From TWA4 sp034086685 (GTDB lineage Bacteria; Bacillota; Clostridia; Lachnospirales; Lachnospiraceae), in contig JAXDZY010000028.1 of the NCBI GenBank assembly GCA_034086685.1, positions 1 to 64,000 of the forward strand: a DNA stretch of 64,000 nt. The letters are read 5' to 3'. The notes beneath the pieces were generated by a model. The model was not told the DNA's origin and did not search any database. It saw only the letters and a program-made list of their open reading frames with translations. Shown here piece after piece: positions 46,201 through 53,816 of the stretch. The first letter of the stretch is position 1. Every line of letters begins with the position of its first letter. A program made the translations under genes and the position numbers.

Positions 46201-46298
46201 TCATCCAAGCTTCCGGTCGCGGAAACCGTCATGCCCGATGTCAGCAGAATCAATGCCAGCATCAGAGCTGCAAGCCGGGTTTTCTTTCCTCTTCGCAT
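43278..46298 (-). CDS. very large CUT1 solute-binding protein with extra N-terminal modules
   Basis: 1006 residues, more than twice the usual ~430. The signal peptide (LAALMLALILLTSGMTVSA) has no lipobox cysteine, so it may be cleaved or stay as a membrane anchor. Residues ~50-250 and ~260-430 look like two carbohydrate-binding beta-sandwich modules (RYLISLDYLDAG with LKKGENELDI; YYLAMNYLQSEK with LEKGVHTVSF). A helical region spans ~435-560. The solute-binding domain fills ~570-1000, with TPKTGIEVDLALMPDQNKL, GDAPDIATGI and AWEFMKWWSS. It follows the GH43 gene by 48 bases and is coupled to the permease. Capture of polymeric arabinan for import is inference. Confidence 0.88.
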   Translation of the reverse strand: MRRGKKTRLAALMLALILLTSGMTVSATGSLDETSSDKTEDVPAASEGNYITDEDFSNEMIEKNYTVVDGASQTPYYQGRKLEYQIQDVFRPGIGAVTASDNFGYSSPVPQLTVGDSGKLVIEAPETARYLISLDYLDAGDTVLPIEFSMMVNGDYQFYELRDLTFEAQWEDPEEISYDRYGNQIVPVPEKIREWENKYIMDSTYRHTSPLAVELKKGENELDITMLEGTVLLGNLYLEPVSEADIPAYEGAQEAMAGDKVITLQGENMYRRNASSIRAACEYNINLDPYEVKTKALNTIDSESFSDAGSQVTYQFEVEEEGVYYLAMNYLQSEKADFPVFVNVEVDGRIPNDEFFNYALKYGKKYQAAAFKDQDDNSMGIYLEKGVHTVSFTIAADPLCKVLEGIDEIMSGVNSLNLQITKVAGTNKDKYRDLDIESYIPDAVTRLNEYADKLDSLCESMLVYTPGVKEIGAFSSAQIASEQLRSLASEPDQLAYRVSELTTSTNSVNQFLANLIDNLNKNELAIDRIYIYQKDAKLPGNAGIVKSVASSVKRFVTSFASQAYSTGNTNEEHLQVWVNRSRQYLEIMQKMIDEDFTPKTGIEVDLALMPDQNKLILANASGDAPDIATGINYAVPFELGIRGALKDLTEFDDFADVAERFEEGLLIPSTIDDGIYSLPETMNFWVLYVRTDIFDQLGLEIPDTIQDVKNLLPSLQMRGMNFYYPTAGMLSMRNFHGTTPLILQNGGSLYKETAGDSNLTSEESVKGFKELTELFTIYNLPKDIPNFYQHFRNGSLPIGIADYAVYNMLLNAAPEIANSWTISPVPGVEDENGNVSRYISGGAESTVMFESGDEREAQAWEFMKWWSSTEVQAEFGQTLQITYGSTYMWNTANKEAFGLLPWKTIDKNTILEQAEWIYESPRLPGSYMVEREISNAYNSIVVDGKNLRRTLDNATKRINRETERKLEEFGYNDANGNVITPYVVPTLDRVEEILNECALGKGGTAE

Positions 46299-46346
46299 AT
46301 CATTCCTCCTTTTTCTTATTTTTCCTTATTTTATTACTTTCCAGAG

Positions 46347-47906
46347 TTACGGTTCCGCCTCATAACCGCTTCCCCAAATCGCATACCCTTTATCGGATAG
46401 TGCAGTAAAAGTAATCACATTTTTGAAACCGTACTGATCCCACTGCTTCCTGAAAAAGCCCCGGTATTCCACACCGCCCAGAACCAGCACTGCCTGACCA
46501 CCCTCCTTCATCTCCCAGGTTCCTTCGAAGGCTCCTGTGATACTGTGATCTTCATTGAGGATAATGTCATCCGATTTCTGTATATTCGCAGTAATATTAT
46601 GTAAATGATTAATGATCTTATAAGGACCGGGAATCATATCTTCCGAAGCAGATTCCGCCGGTTCTCCCGTATAGCGGTACGGGGATACCACAAACCATCC
46701 GTCTTCATTCAGATACATCTGATGAACTCGAACCTGATGCTGTTCATCCTTTCCTTCAAATCGGGTATGAAATACCAGGAAATATTCTCCTGTCTCATCA
46801 TCCCGGATCGCACTGTTGTGTCCTGGTGACACATAGCCGGCACGATACTGCCCGAATTCTCCTTCTGTATATTCAAAGCTGAAATTCCCCATCAGCTTAA
46901 CACCATATTTTGCAGCAGCAGAATCATCAAAAGCGCTTCCCTGAGGACCTTTACACCCTTCCATGTTCTGTCCTTCCGAATCATAATACGGTCCGTCCGG
47001 TGTCCTGGAACGGCACACACGGATGTTGTAACCTCCGTCGGAGGCCAGACCTCCGAAAGAAAGAAAGAGATAATAGTAATCCGTCTCAGGGCTATAGATA
47101 ATATAAGGTGCTTCAATCCTCAGATGGCTGCCTCCCAGAAGCTTTTTGCCATACCCTGTTTCCAGAGGAAATCCTGTCTCAGGATCCATTTCCAGAATAT
47201 AGATTCCTCCTGAATAGGAACCGTATACCATCCACAATTTCCGGTCTTTGTCAAAAAACACACAGGGATCCACCACATTGGGCTCCACTGTGGAATCATA
47301 AATATCCCCGTTCTCATCCGGTTCTTCCGGACTCTGGCCGGATTTCAGGATCACGCCGAGATCCTTATAGGGCCCCTCCGGCTGGTCAGCCACCGCAATA
47401 CCCAGTGCAGATAAAGGACTTGTTCCCTGACAGTTGCAGTAATACATATAATACCGCCCATCCGCCAGCTGAATCACATCCGGTGCCCAGAAGGTGTCAG
47501 TCTGTGCCCAGGTAAACGCCTCACTCATCTCCGACGCGGCATCAGGGATAATCACATTATCAGGACATACTCCCGAATCGATCAGTTCCCAGTGAACCAG
47601 ATCCGTGGAACTGGCCGCAGCCAGATGAGAACCGAAGATGTAATACCGGTCTCCCGCCTTCATAATAGAAGGATCATGAACTGATACATCTGCAAAATCA
47701 TAATCCAGAGCCTCCCCGCAGGTCAGAGTAACCCCTTCCAGATAATCCTTTCCTGTCTGACCATCTTCTGTCCGCGTCTTTTCAGCCTCTGTCTGAACCG
47801 TACGTTCCGTCGTATCGATGCTCTGTCCGCAGCCGCTTATGCAGGAAGCGGCAAGTCCGAAACACAGACCCATGACGATCATCTGTTTTTTTCTTTGTTG
47901 TTTCAT
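46347..47906 (-). CDS. GH43 arabinanase/arabinosidase lipoprotein
   Basis: 519 residues from the second ATG (47906), since the first overlaps the AAGGAG site. Lipobox ISGC with Cys26. The five-bladed propeller carries the three GH43 residues: Asp78 in VHDPS (base), Asp213 in VVDPC (pKa modulator) and Glu265 in RIEAPY (acid). FWAPDVIQL and the wide spacing resemble endo-alpha-1,5-L-arabinanases. A C-terminal beta-barrel (from ~400) follows, as in that subgroup. Anchored outside, it would shorten arabinan for the transporters downstream. First gene of the 14.4 kb operon under the promoter at 47969-47997. Confidence 0.9.
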   Translation of the reverse strand: MKQQRKKQMIVMGLCFGLAASCISGCGQSIDTTERTVQTEAEKTRTEDGQTGKDYLEGVTLTCGEALDYDFADVSVHDPSIMKAGDRYYIFGSHLAAASSTDLVHWELIDSGVCPDNVIIPDAASEMSEAFTWAQTDTFWAPDVIQLADGRYYMYYCNCQGTSPLSALGIAVADQPEGPYKDLGVILKSGQSPEEPDENGDIYDSTVEPNVVDPCVFFDKDRKLWMVYGSYSGGIYILEMDPETGFPLETGYGKKLLGGSHLRIEAPYIIYSPETDYYYLFLSFGGLASDGGYNIRVCRSRTPDGPYYDSEGQNMEGCKGPQGSAFDDSAAAKYGVKLMGNFSFEYTEGEFGQYRAGYVSPGHNSAIRDDETGEYFLVFHTRFEGKDEQHQVRVHQMYLNEDGWFVVSPYRYTGEPAESASEDMIPGPYKIINHLHNITANIQKSDDIILNEDHSITGAFEGTWEMKEGGQAVLVLGGVEYRGFFRKQWDQYGFKNVITFTALSDKGYAIWGSGYEAEP

Positions 47907-47968
47907 CTCCATCTCCTTCTTTGTTGTTTTTAACCTGTTTTTGTTCTATTCACGTACTTTCTTTGGTT

Positions 47969-47997
47969 ATTATAACTCTGTTATTATATTTTTTCAA
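47969..47997 (-). promoter_or_regulatory. promoter of the arabinan uptake operon
   Basis: TTGAAA (47992-47997), 17 bases, TATAAT (47969-47974), about 60 bases above the GH43 start. The 356-base gap 47907-48262 holds this promoter, the hairpin at 48169-48186 and the abfA terminator; the middle is AT-rich with no gene seen. Confidence 0.8.
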
Positions 47998-48168
47998 TAA
48001 TTATTTTAGTTTTTTTTAAAATAATTCTCATTTCACTGTGCGTTTTATCTATTTTATGTGTTTTGAAGACAAATAAATATGCAAAATTACATATCAGTTT
48101 TATGATTCTTAAAACTTTTTCTTATTTAATTTAGTTTTTCGCAAAGTAGCCACAAATAATTCTGAAAC

Positions 48169-48186
48169 GTGCGCCGCTAGGCGCAC
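48169..48186. repeat. short GC-rich palindrome in an AT-rich gap
   Basis: GTGCGCC-GCTA-GGCGCAC, a perfect 7-base stem with a tetraloop, about 170 bases above the GH43 promoter and next to the terminator of the GH51 gene. It could be an operator or a second termination stem. Confidence 0.5.
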
Positions 48187-48191
48187 CATTT

Positions 48192-48225
48192 AAAAAGCAC
48201 TTCTGAACAACCAGAAGTGCTTTTT
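48192..48225. terminator. terminator after the first GH51 gene
   Basis: AAAAAGCACTTCTG (48192-48205) pairs perfectly with CAGAAGTGCTTTTT (48212-48225), loop AACAAC. Works on the minus strand after the stop at 48263; A and T runs on both sides allow either direction. Confidence 0.9.
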
Positions 48226-48262
48226 TTACTGTTTTTATATACTTTTTTTCAAATTTCTGTTT

Positions 48263-49771
48263 CTATCTGAAGGACACCTCAAGCTGAAGAACACTGCATG
48301 CAGGTATTGTAAATTTCATACCCTGATCAGTAATTTCCACCTGATCAAAAGCCCTGATCTGAACATTCTCAGGTTCTTCAAACGTGTTCATGGCATGCAT
48401 CTCTTCCGCTACGATCTGTCCTTTCACGCCGGCAATCTTTCCTGATGTAACAATTACATCCATATCACAGGCCTGCTCCAGAGACTGATTGGTCAGAGTG
48501 ATGTGCATGGTTCCATCTTCTGCCATGGATACGGACTCAGTCAGATTGGGCACCTGATACTCATCTTCCATACCGATCATCTCTGTGTCCATATGGGATT
48601 CCAGAAGCTTTGCATCCTGATGTTCCTTATACATGTCGAAAATATGATAAGTAGGTGTTTTCACCATCTTATCTCCCTCTGTCAGAATCACAGCCTGCAG
48701 TACATTAACCATCTGAGCCAGATTGGCCATCTTCACGCGGTCGGAATGCTTATTGAAAATATTCAGCGTGATGCCGGCAACCAGCGCATCGCGCATGGTA
48801 TTCTGCTGATACAGGAATCCCGGATTTGTTCCGGGTTCTACGGTAAACCAGGTTCCCCACTCATCCACGATCATGCCGATCTCTTTATCCGGATCGTACT
48901 GGTCCATAATGGTTCCATGTCTGCGGATCAGCTCATCCATATAGTAGGCCTTGCTTAAAGTCTTATACCATACCTTATCGTCAAAATCCGTTGCACTGCC
49001 CTTGATTTCCCATCCTTCAGGATGTACATAATAATGAAGGGAAAGACCATCCATAAAGCCATGAGATTCTTCGGGACAGTGATTAAAGCAGGTTTTTAAT
49101 ACCTCTTCTGTCCATTCGTAATCATCCACATTGGCACCGCAGCAGATTTTCTTAATCGAATGCTCCTTTTTGTAATTTCTTACATAGGTCTGATATCTGC
49201 GGTATTCATTGGCATAAAAATCGGGATTCATATTGCCTCCGCATCCCCAGTTTTCATTACCTACACCAAAAAAATCCACTTTCCATGCCTTTTCATGGCC
49301 ATTCTGTTTTCTCAGCTCAGCCATCGGAGAAACTCCTTCAAAGGTCATATACTCAACCCATTCGGACATCTCCTGTACCGTACCGCTTCCCAGATTGCCG
49401 TTGATATAAGTCTCGCATCCCAGCTGGCGGCATAACTCAAAATACTCATGGGTACCAAAGCTGTTATCTTCCACAACGCCGCCCCAGTGCGTATTAATAA
49501 TCTTTTTGCGATTTTCGCGGGGGCCGATCCCCTCCATCCAGTGATACTCATCTGCAAAGCAGCCGCCAGGCCAGCGCAGCACCGGAACTTTTATTTCCTT
49601 TAATGCCTCAACTACATCTGTACGCATTCCATTAACATTGGGAATGGGAGAATCCTCACCAACAAAAATCCCCTCATAAATACATCTTCCCAGGTGTTCA
49701 GAAAAATGTCCGTAAATCTCCTTATTAATCTTACTTACCTCATGTTCTGGATTAATTACTAATTTTGCCAT
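48263..49771 (-). CDS. abfA: GH51 alpha-L-arabinofuranosidase (copy 1)
   Basis: 502 residues from ATG at 49771 with GGAGG upstream. The TIM barrel carries the acid/base Glu173 in GNENWGCGG and the nucleophile Glu304 in IVDEWGTW, with LRWPGGCFADEYHW typical of GH51. No signal peptide, so it acts inside the cell and removes terminal L-arabinofuranose from imported oligosaccharides. It follows a dedicated ArsR-type regulator by 98 bases on the same strand. A close paralogue lies at 60533-62053, aligned without gaps over the first 200 residues. Confidence 0.95.
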   Translation of the reverse strand: MAKLVINPEHEVSKINKEIYGHFSEHLGRCIYEGIFVGEDSPIPNVNGMRTDVVEALKEIKVPVLRWPGGCFADEYHWMEGIGPRENRKKIINTHWGGVVEDNSFGTHEYFELCRQLGCETYINGNLGSGTVQEMSEWVEYMTFEGVSPMAELRKQNGHEKAWKVDFFGVGNENWGCGGNMNPDFYANEYRRYQTYVRNYKKEHSIKKICCGANVDDYEWTEEVLKTCFNHCPEESHGFMDGLSLHYYVHPEGWEIKGSATDFDDKVWYKTLSKAYYMDELIRRHGTIMDQYDPDKEIGMIVDEWGTWFTVEPGTNPGFLYQQNTMRDALVAGITLNIFNKHSDRVKMANLAQMVNVLQAVILTEGDKMVKTPTYHIFDMYKEHQDAKLLESHMDTEMIGMEDEYQVPNLTESVSMAEDGTMHITLTNQSLEQACDMDVIVTSGKIAGVKGQIVAEEMHAMNTFEEPENVQIRAFDQVEITDQGMKFTIPACSVLQLEVSFR

Positions 49772-49869
49772 TGGTTTACTGCTTCCTCCATTAAAATATA
49801 GTAACTGTTCAGAGCACCCCCCCTGATCAGTCGCAGAATATAATTTTTTCAGGAACACACGGGTATCCG

Positions 49870-50790
49870 CTACATGGGAGAGTATTTGATTCGAACCTGA
49901 ATATCCTGATTATAGTTACCGAATCCTGTGCCGAACAACGTAAGCCCGCCCACATTTCTGGCATCATCACGAACCATCAGTTTCAGACGGATCGTACTTC
50001 GGTAATTCAGATTAAGCTGACCGATATTTACATCAGATATCCGAAGACCATCAATAAAGGTTCCATCCTTGTTGATTACGATCATCTTCAGAAGGCCATA
50101 CTGGTTCCAGTTGGGGAACCACCAGTCCGGTGTGAAAAGTCCGCGGACGTCGCCGAAATCCCCCGGACTTGTCCATGTGCCGATCTCCACATCGTTCAGA
50201 AGGAATGAAATATCGGAAGGCCAGTCGTTATTCACCCCGGGAGCTTCACTGCTGATCTCCATGGAAATCGTAATCTGATCCACTTTCTGTGAAACAGGCA
50301 GAAGGTTCGGAATCAGATATTCCACATACCCTTTCGTAAACCAGAGTATCTTCGCATTCACATGAGCCGGATGAGCAAAATATCTGGAGTCATCTACCAC
50401 GCCTATCACCGCATGTATATCCGACAAACCACAGGTAGGGTATATATCAAAATCCGAGTATTGTCCCACAGGGACCTCTGCCTCGTAAATATTATGTTCC
50501 TCAACCTGTTCTTCCGCTTCCATCTCCACCAGAATCTTATCTACATCCACACGACAGATCTTCTGATTCCCATGTCCGCTGTACTCCTGCGTCACATTCA
50601 CGATTCCGCTTTCTTCCAGTTTTTTAATATGACTTGTCAGTGCGCCATTTGTAATCCCCAGACTGCTGGCAAGCTCGTTCATGTTCATCGCATGATTTTT
50701 TAAAAGCAGTTTTACAATCTGTATTCGAATTTCCGATCCCAAAGCCTTGAATACCTTCAGGCCTTCATCAATATTTTTAATATGCAGCAT
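49870..50790 (-). CDS. ArsR-type winged-helix regulator with large C-terminal sensor-like domain
   Basis: 306 residues. Residues ~5-95 form the winged helix: FKALGSEIRIQIVKLL and MNMNELASSLGITNGALTSHIKKLEESGIV as the recognition unit. Residues ~105-306 form a mainly beta domain (IPNLLPVSQKVDQITISMEIS, WPSDISFLLNDVEIGTW, LMVRDDARNVGGLTLFG), reminiscent of a carbohydrate-binding sandwich; classical ArsR repressors stop near 110 residues. No metal-binding CxC motif is seen. It precedes abfA on the same strand, so control of arabinofuranosidase by a sugar ligand is likely, as inference. Confidence 0.82.
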   Translation of the reverse strand: MLHIKNIDEGLKVFKALGSEIRIQIVKLLLKNHAMNMNELASSLGITNGALTSHIKKLEESGIVNVTQEYSGHGNQKICRVDVDKILVEMEAEEQVEEHNIYEAEVPVGQYSDFDIYPTCGLSDIHAVIGVVDDSRYFAHPAHVNAKILWFTKGYVEYLIPNLLPVSQKVDQITISMEISSEAPGVNNDWPSDISFLLNDVEIGTWTSPGDFGDVRGLFTPDWWFPNWNQYGLLKMIVINKDGTFIDGLRISDVNIGQLNLNYRSTIRLKLMVRDDARNVGGLTLFGTGFGNYNQDIQVRIKYSPM

Positions 50791-51319
50791 TCTGTATCCC
50801 CTTATTATAATATTCAGCCCGCCTGTTCAGAACCGAACTAAAAAACACAACGTCGCAACGAGTTTTCCGGCACGGCACATCCGCTGAACAGTCAAATAAT
50901 AAGATATATTATGCCACAACTTTTCCTAAAAAAGCAATACCTTCTTTAGATATTTCTGAAATAATTCTAATCCTTTCGCTCATCCCGGCAGACATCCTAA
51001 AGTATTAAAGGAATACCCTGCACTTCCTTGGTGATATAATACCATCCTTCCGGGAAAATTTCAATATGTATTTTATATTTTTTTAAAATATTTTTTTATT
51101 ATCTAAATATTTGAACCGATTGAATTTTCTCATTCTATTCTGCAGTTTTTTTCAGAAAAAAACATTACAACAGCTCCCTCCCCGCCAGTACCTGCCAAAA
51201 AAACGCACAATTACTTTTTTCATAATTGTGCGTTCCATTTTAATTTATATCAGGAAGTCCATTCAGCCTGAAGAGGCATTTTTCCATCAGATTTCCCAAA
51301 ATTACATGATAAAATCATC
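50791..51319. other. 529-base gap between regulator and transketolase operon
   Basis: A candidate regulator promoter on the minus strand is AAGCAA complement (TTGCTT, 50932-50937), 18 bases, CATAAT (50908-50913) with extended TGG. Two CTGTTCAG/CTGAACAG octamers stand at 50823-50830 and 50884-50891. The terminator at 51202-51234 serves the transketolase operon. Bases 50940-51195 show no gene. Confidence 0.5.
51202..51234 (-). terminator. terminator of the araA-tkt operon
   Basis: AACGCACAATTA (51202-51213) pairs perfectly with TAATTGTGCGTT (51223-51234). On the minus strand the hairpin is followed by a seven-T run. About 85 bases past the stop at 51320. Confidence 0.9.
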
Positions 51320-52267
51320 TCAGCCGATTTCCAGCTCTTTTTTAATTTTTTCAAAAATGCCATCTGCATCCAGACCGTATTTCTTAATCAGTTCCACAGC
51401 GGGACCGGATTCGCCGAATACATCTTCCATGCCGATCTTCAGTACCGGTACGGGATTTTTCCGTACTACACAGTCGCATACTGCACTTCCCAGTCCGCCG
51501 ATCACGGAATGTTCTTCCACAGTCACGATTCTTCCGGTTTCCCGGGCAGCTTTCAGGATCAGCTCTTCATCCAGAGGCTTGATGGTATGGATATTAATGA
51601 CTCCGGCACTGATCCCTGCCTTTTCCAGCATCTCTGCAGCTGCCAGACTCTCCGATACGCACAGTCCGGTAGCAACAATGGTCAGATCCTTTCCTTCCCT
51701 CAGTGTAACTCCTTTGCCGATCTCAAATTTATAATCCGGGCGGTCGTTGATCACCGGTACTGCCAGTCTGCCGAAGCGCAGGTATACAGGTCCTTCCATC
51801 TCGTAAGCCGCTTCCACTGCTGCTCTTGCTTCCACGTCATCACTGGGGTTGATTACGGTCATTCCGGGGATGGTGCGCATGAGGGCAATATCTTCATTAC
51901 ACTGATGCGTTGCTCCGTCTTCCCCTACGGAGATTCCCGCATGGGTGGCACCGATCTTTACATTCAGGTGGGGATATCCGATGGAGTTTCTCACCTGCTC
52001 AAAGGCACGTCCCGCCGCGAACATGGCAAAGCTGCTGGCAAAGGGCACCATTCCTGTGGTGGCAAGTCCCGCTGCTATTCCCATCATGTTGGATTCCGCG
52101 ATACCGCAGTCGATATGTCTTTCCGGAAATTCCTTCTTGAAGATACCGGTTTTGGTAGCTGCTGCCAGATCCGCATCCAGTACTACAAGATCATCATGCT
52201 TCCTGCCCAGCTCTGCCAGGGCTTTTCCGTAGCTCTCTCTGGTAGCGATCTTTTTTACTTCTGACAT
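51320..52267 (-). CDS. transketolase, C-terminal subunit
   Basis: 315 residues, the pyrimidine-binding and C-terminal domains of a split transketolase. The catalytic Glu lies in DCGIAESNMMGIAAGLA, and THAGISVGEDGATHQCNEDIALMR is the cofactor-facing loop. It overlaps the N-terminal subunit gene by 13 bases and must assemble with it. Transketolase moves two-carbon units between pentose, hexose and tetrose phosphates. Last gene of the pentose operon. Confidence 0.94.
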   Translation of the reverse strand: MSEVKKIATRESYGKALAELGRKHDDLVVLDADLAAATKTGIFKKEFPERHIDCGIAESNMMGIAAGLATTGMVPFASSFAMFAAGRAFEQVRNSIGYPHLNVKIGATHAGISVGEDGATHQCNEDIALMRTIPGMTVINPSDDVEARAAVEAAYEMEGPVYLRFGRLAVPVINDRPDYKFEIGKGVTLREGKDLTIVATGLCVSESLAAAEMLEKAGISAGVINIHTIKPLDEELILKAARETGRIVTVEEHSVIGGLGSAVCDCVVRKNPVPVLKIGMEDVFGESGPAVELIKKYGLDADGIFEKIKKELEIG

Positions 52268-53094
52268 AATTTTCTGCCCTCCTCTTCCAGCTCCTCCATA
52301 GCCTGCTTAAACTGTTCATCATTGGGTGCAGTGCCGTGCCATGATGCCTGATCCTCCATAAAGGATACTCCTTTGCCTTTTACCGTCTTCATGATGATGG
52401 CCGTGGGCACACCCTTTGTTTCCCGTGCTTCCTTAAATGCCGCAGCCAGCTGTTCAAAATCATTGCCGTCTGCCACATTGATCACATGGAAGCCGAATGC
52501 TGCAAATTTCTCATCGATGGGGTAGGGGGAGCATACATCTTCCACCCTGCCGTCGATCTGCAGACCGTTGTTGTCCACGATAAATACCAGGTTATCCAGT
52601 TTCTTTGCCGCAGCAAACATGGCTGCTTCCCATACCTGTCCTTCCTGGATCTCTCCGTCACCGAAAAGACAGTAGGTGCGGTAGGATTTTCCACGCAGCT
52701 TTGCGGAAAGTGCCATGCCCGCTGCTGCGGAACCGCCCTGGCCCAGGGAGCCGCTGGACATATCCACGCCGGGGATATGTTTTCTGTCAGGATGTCCCTG
52801 CAGGTAGGAACCGGTGTGGCGCAGGGTTTCCATATCCTCCATGGGGAAGAAACCTCTTTCTGCCAGTACTGCATAATAACCGGGAGCGGTGTGGCCCTTG
52901 GACAGCACAAAACGGTCTCTGTCGGGATCCCTGGGATTTTTGGGATCCACATTCATCTCTTCCATGTATAAATAAGTAAATAATTCCGCTGCAGACAGGG
53001 ATCCGCCCGGATGGCCGGATTTTGCTGCATGGACACCGCGGATAATACCTTTCCGCACTTCATTTGCATGATATTTCAGTTCTAATAAATTCAT
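52255..53094 (-). CDS. transketolase, N-terminal (thiamine diphosphate-binding) subunit
   Basis: 279 residues. SGHPGGSLSAAELFTYLYM, FVLSKGHTAPGYYAVLAERG and the thiamine-diphosphate motif GDGEIQEGQVWEAAMFAAAKKLDNLVFIVDNNGLQ are all present. Split transketolases are usual in Clostridia. AAGGAG precedes the ATG. The gene follows transaldolase by 26 bases, so both sugar-exchange enzymes are made with the arabinose enzymes. Confidence 0.95.
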   Translation of the reverse strand: MNLLELKYHANEVRKGIIRGVHAAKSGHPGGSLSAAELFTYLYMEEMNVDPKNPRDPDRDRFVLSKGHTAPGYYAVLAERGFFPMEDMETLRHTGSYLQGHPDRKHIPGVDMSSGSLGQGGSAAAGMALSAKLRGKSYRTYCLFGDGEIQEGQVWEAAMFAAAKKLDNLVFIVDNNGLQIDGRVEDVCSPYPIDEKFAAFGFHVINVADGNDFEQLAAAFKEARETKGVPTAIIMKTVKGKGVSFMEDQASWHGTAPNDEQFKQAMEELEEEGRKLCQK

Positions 53095-53120
53095 TGCTGC
53101 TCCTTCCAGTATTATTATTA

Positions 53121-53774
53121 TTATTCTCCGAAAACAGCTCTGTAATCCTGCTGGAATTTTTCGATTCCGGCATCAGTCAGAGGATGTTTTGTCATCTGTT
53201 CAATTACTTTATAAGGAACTGTTGCAATATGGGCGCCGGCCAGTGCACAGTCCGTTACATGGATGGGATTGCGTACACTTGCAGCAATGATCTGCGTCTC
53301 CAGACCTGCCACATCAAAAATCTGAGCGATTTCTGAGATCAGATCCACGCCGCGTACATTGATATCGTCCAGACGTCCCAGGAAAGGAGATACGTAAGTG
53401 GCTCCTGCTCTTGCAGCCAGCAGTGCCTGATTAGCTGTAAAGATCAGGGTCACATTGGTCTTGATTCCTTCGGAAGAAAGCACCCTGCATGCCTTCAGGC
53501 CTTCCACGGTCATGGGGATCTTAACCACCATGTTCGGATGAATTGCAGCGATCTCTCTGCCTTCTCTGATCATGCCTTCTGCATCCACAGTCGTTGCTTT
53601 TACTTCGCCGCTGATGGGACCATCCACAATGTCTGTAATTTCTTTGATTACTTCTTTAAAATCTCTTCCTTCTTTTGCGATCAGGGAAGGATTGGTGGTA
53701 ACACCGCAGATCACACCCATGTCATTGGCTTTTCTGATATCCTCCACATTCGCTGTATCAATAAAAAATTTCAT
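53121..53774 (-). CDS. transaldolase, small (FSA/TalC) type
   Basis: 217 residues from ATG at 53774, eight bases behind GGAGG (an upstream TTG overlaps the site). The Schiff-base lysine is Lys85 in NMVVKIPMT. FFIDTANVEDI and GVTTNPSLIAKEG are the family start, and GATYVSPFLGRLDDI the conserved end loop. The short type includes true transaldolases and fructose-6-phosphate aldolases; with transketolase alongside, transaldolase of the non-oxidative pentose pathway is most likely. Confidence 0.93.
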   Translation of the reverse strand: MKFFIDTANVEDIRKANDMGVICGVTTNPSLIAKEGRDFKEVIKEITDIVDGPISGEVKATTVDAEGMIREGREIAAIHPNMVVKIPMTVEGLKACRVLSSEGIKTNVTLIFTANQALLAARAGATYVSPFLGRLDDINVRGVDLISEIAQIFDVAGLETQIIAASVRNPIHVTDCALAGAHIATVPYKVIEQMTKHPLTDAGIEKFQQDYRAVFGE

Positions 53775-53816
53775 CTGATTTTCCTCCAAATTTCAGATCT
53801 GAAACCTGATTCCAGA

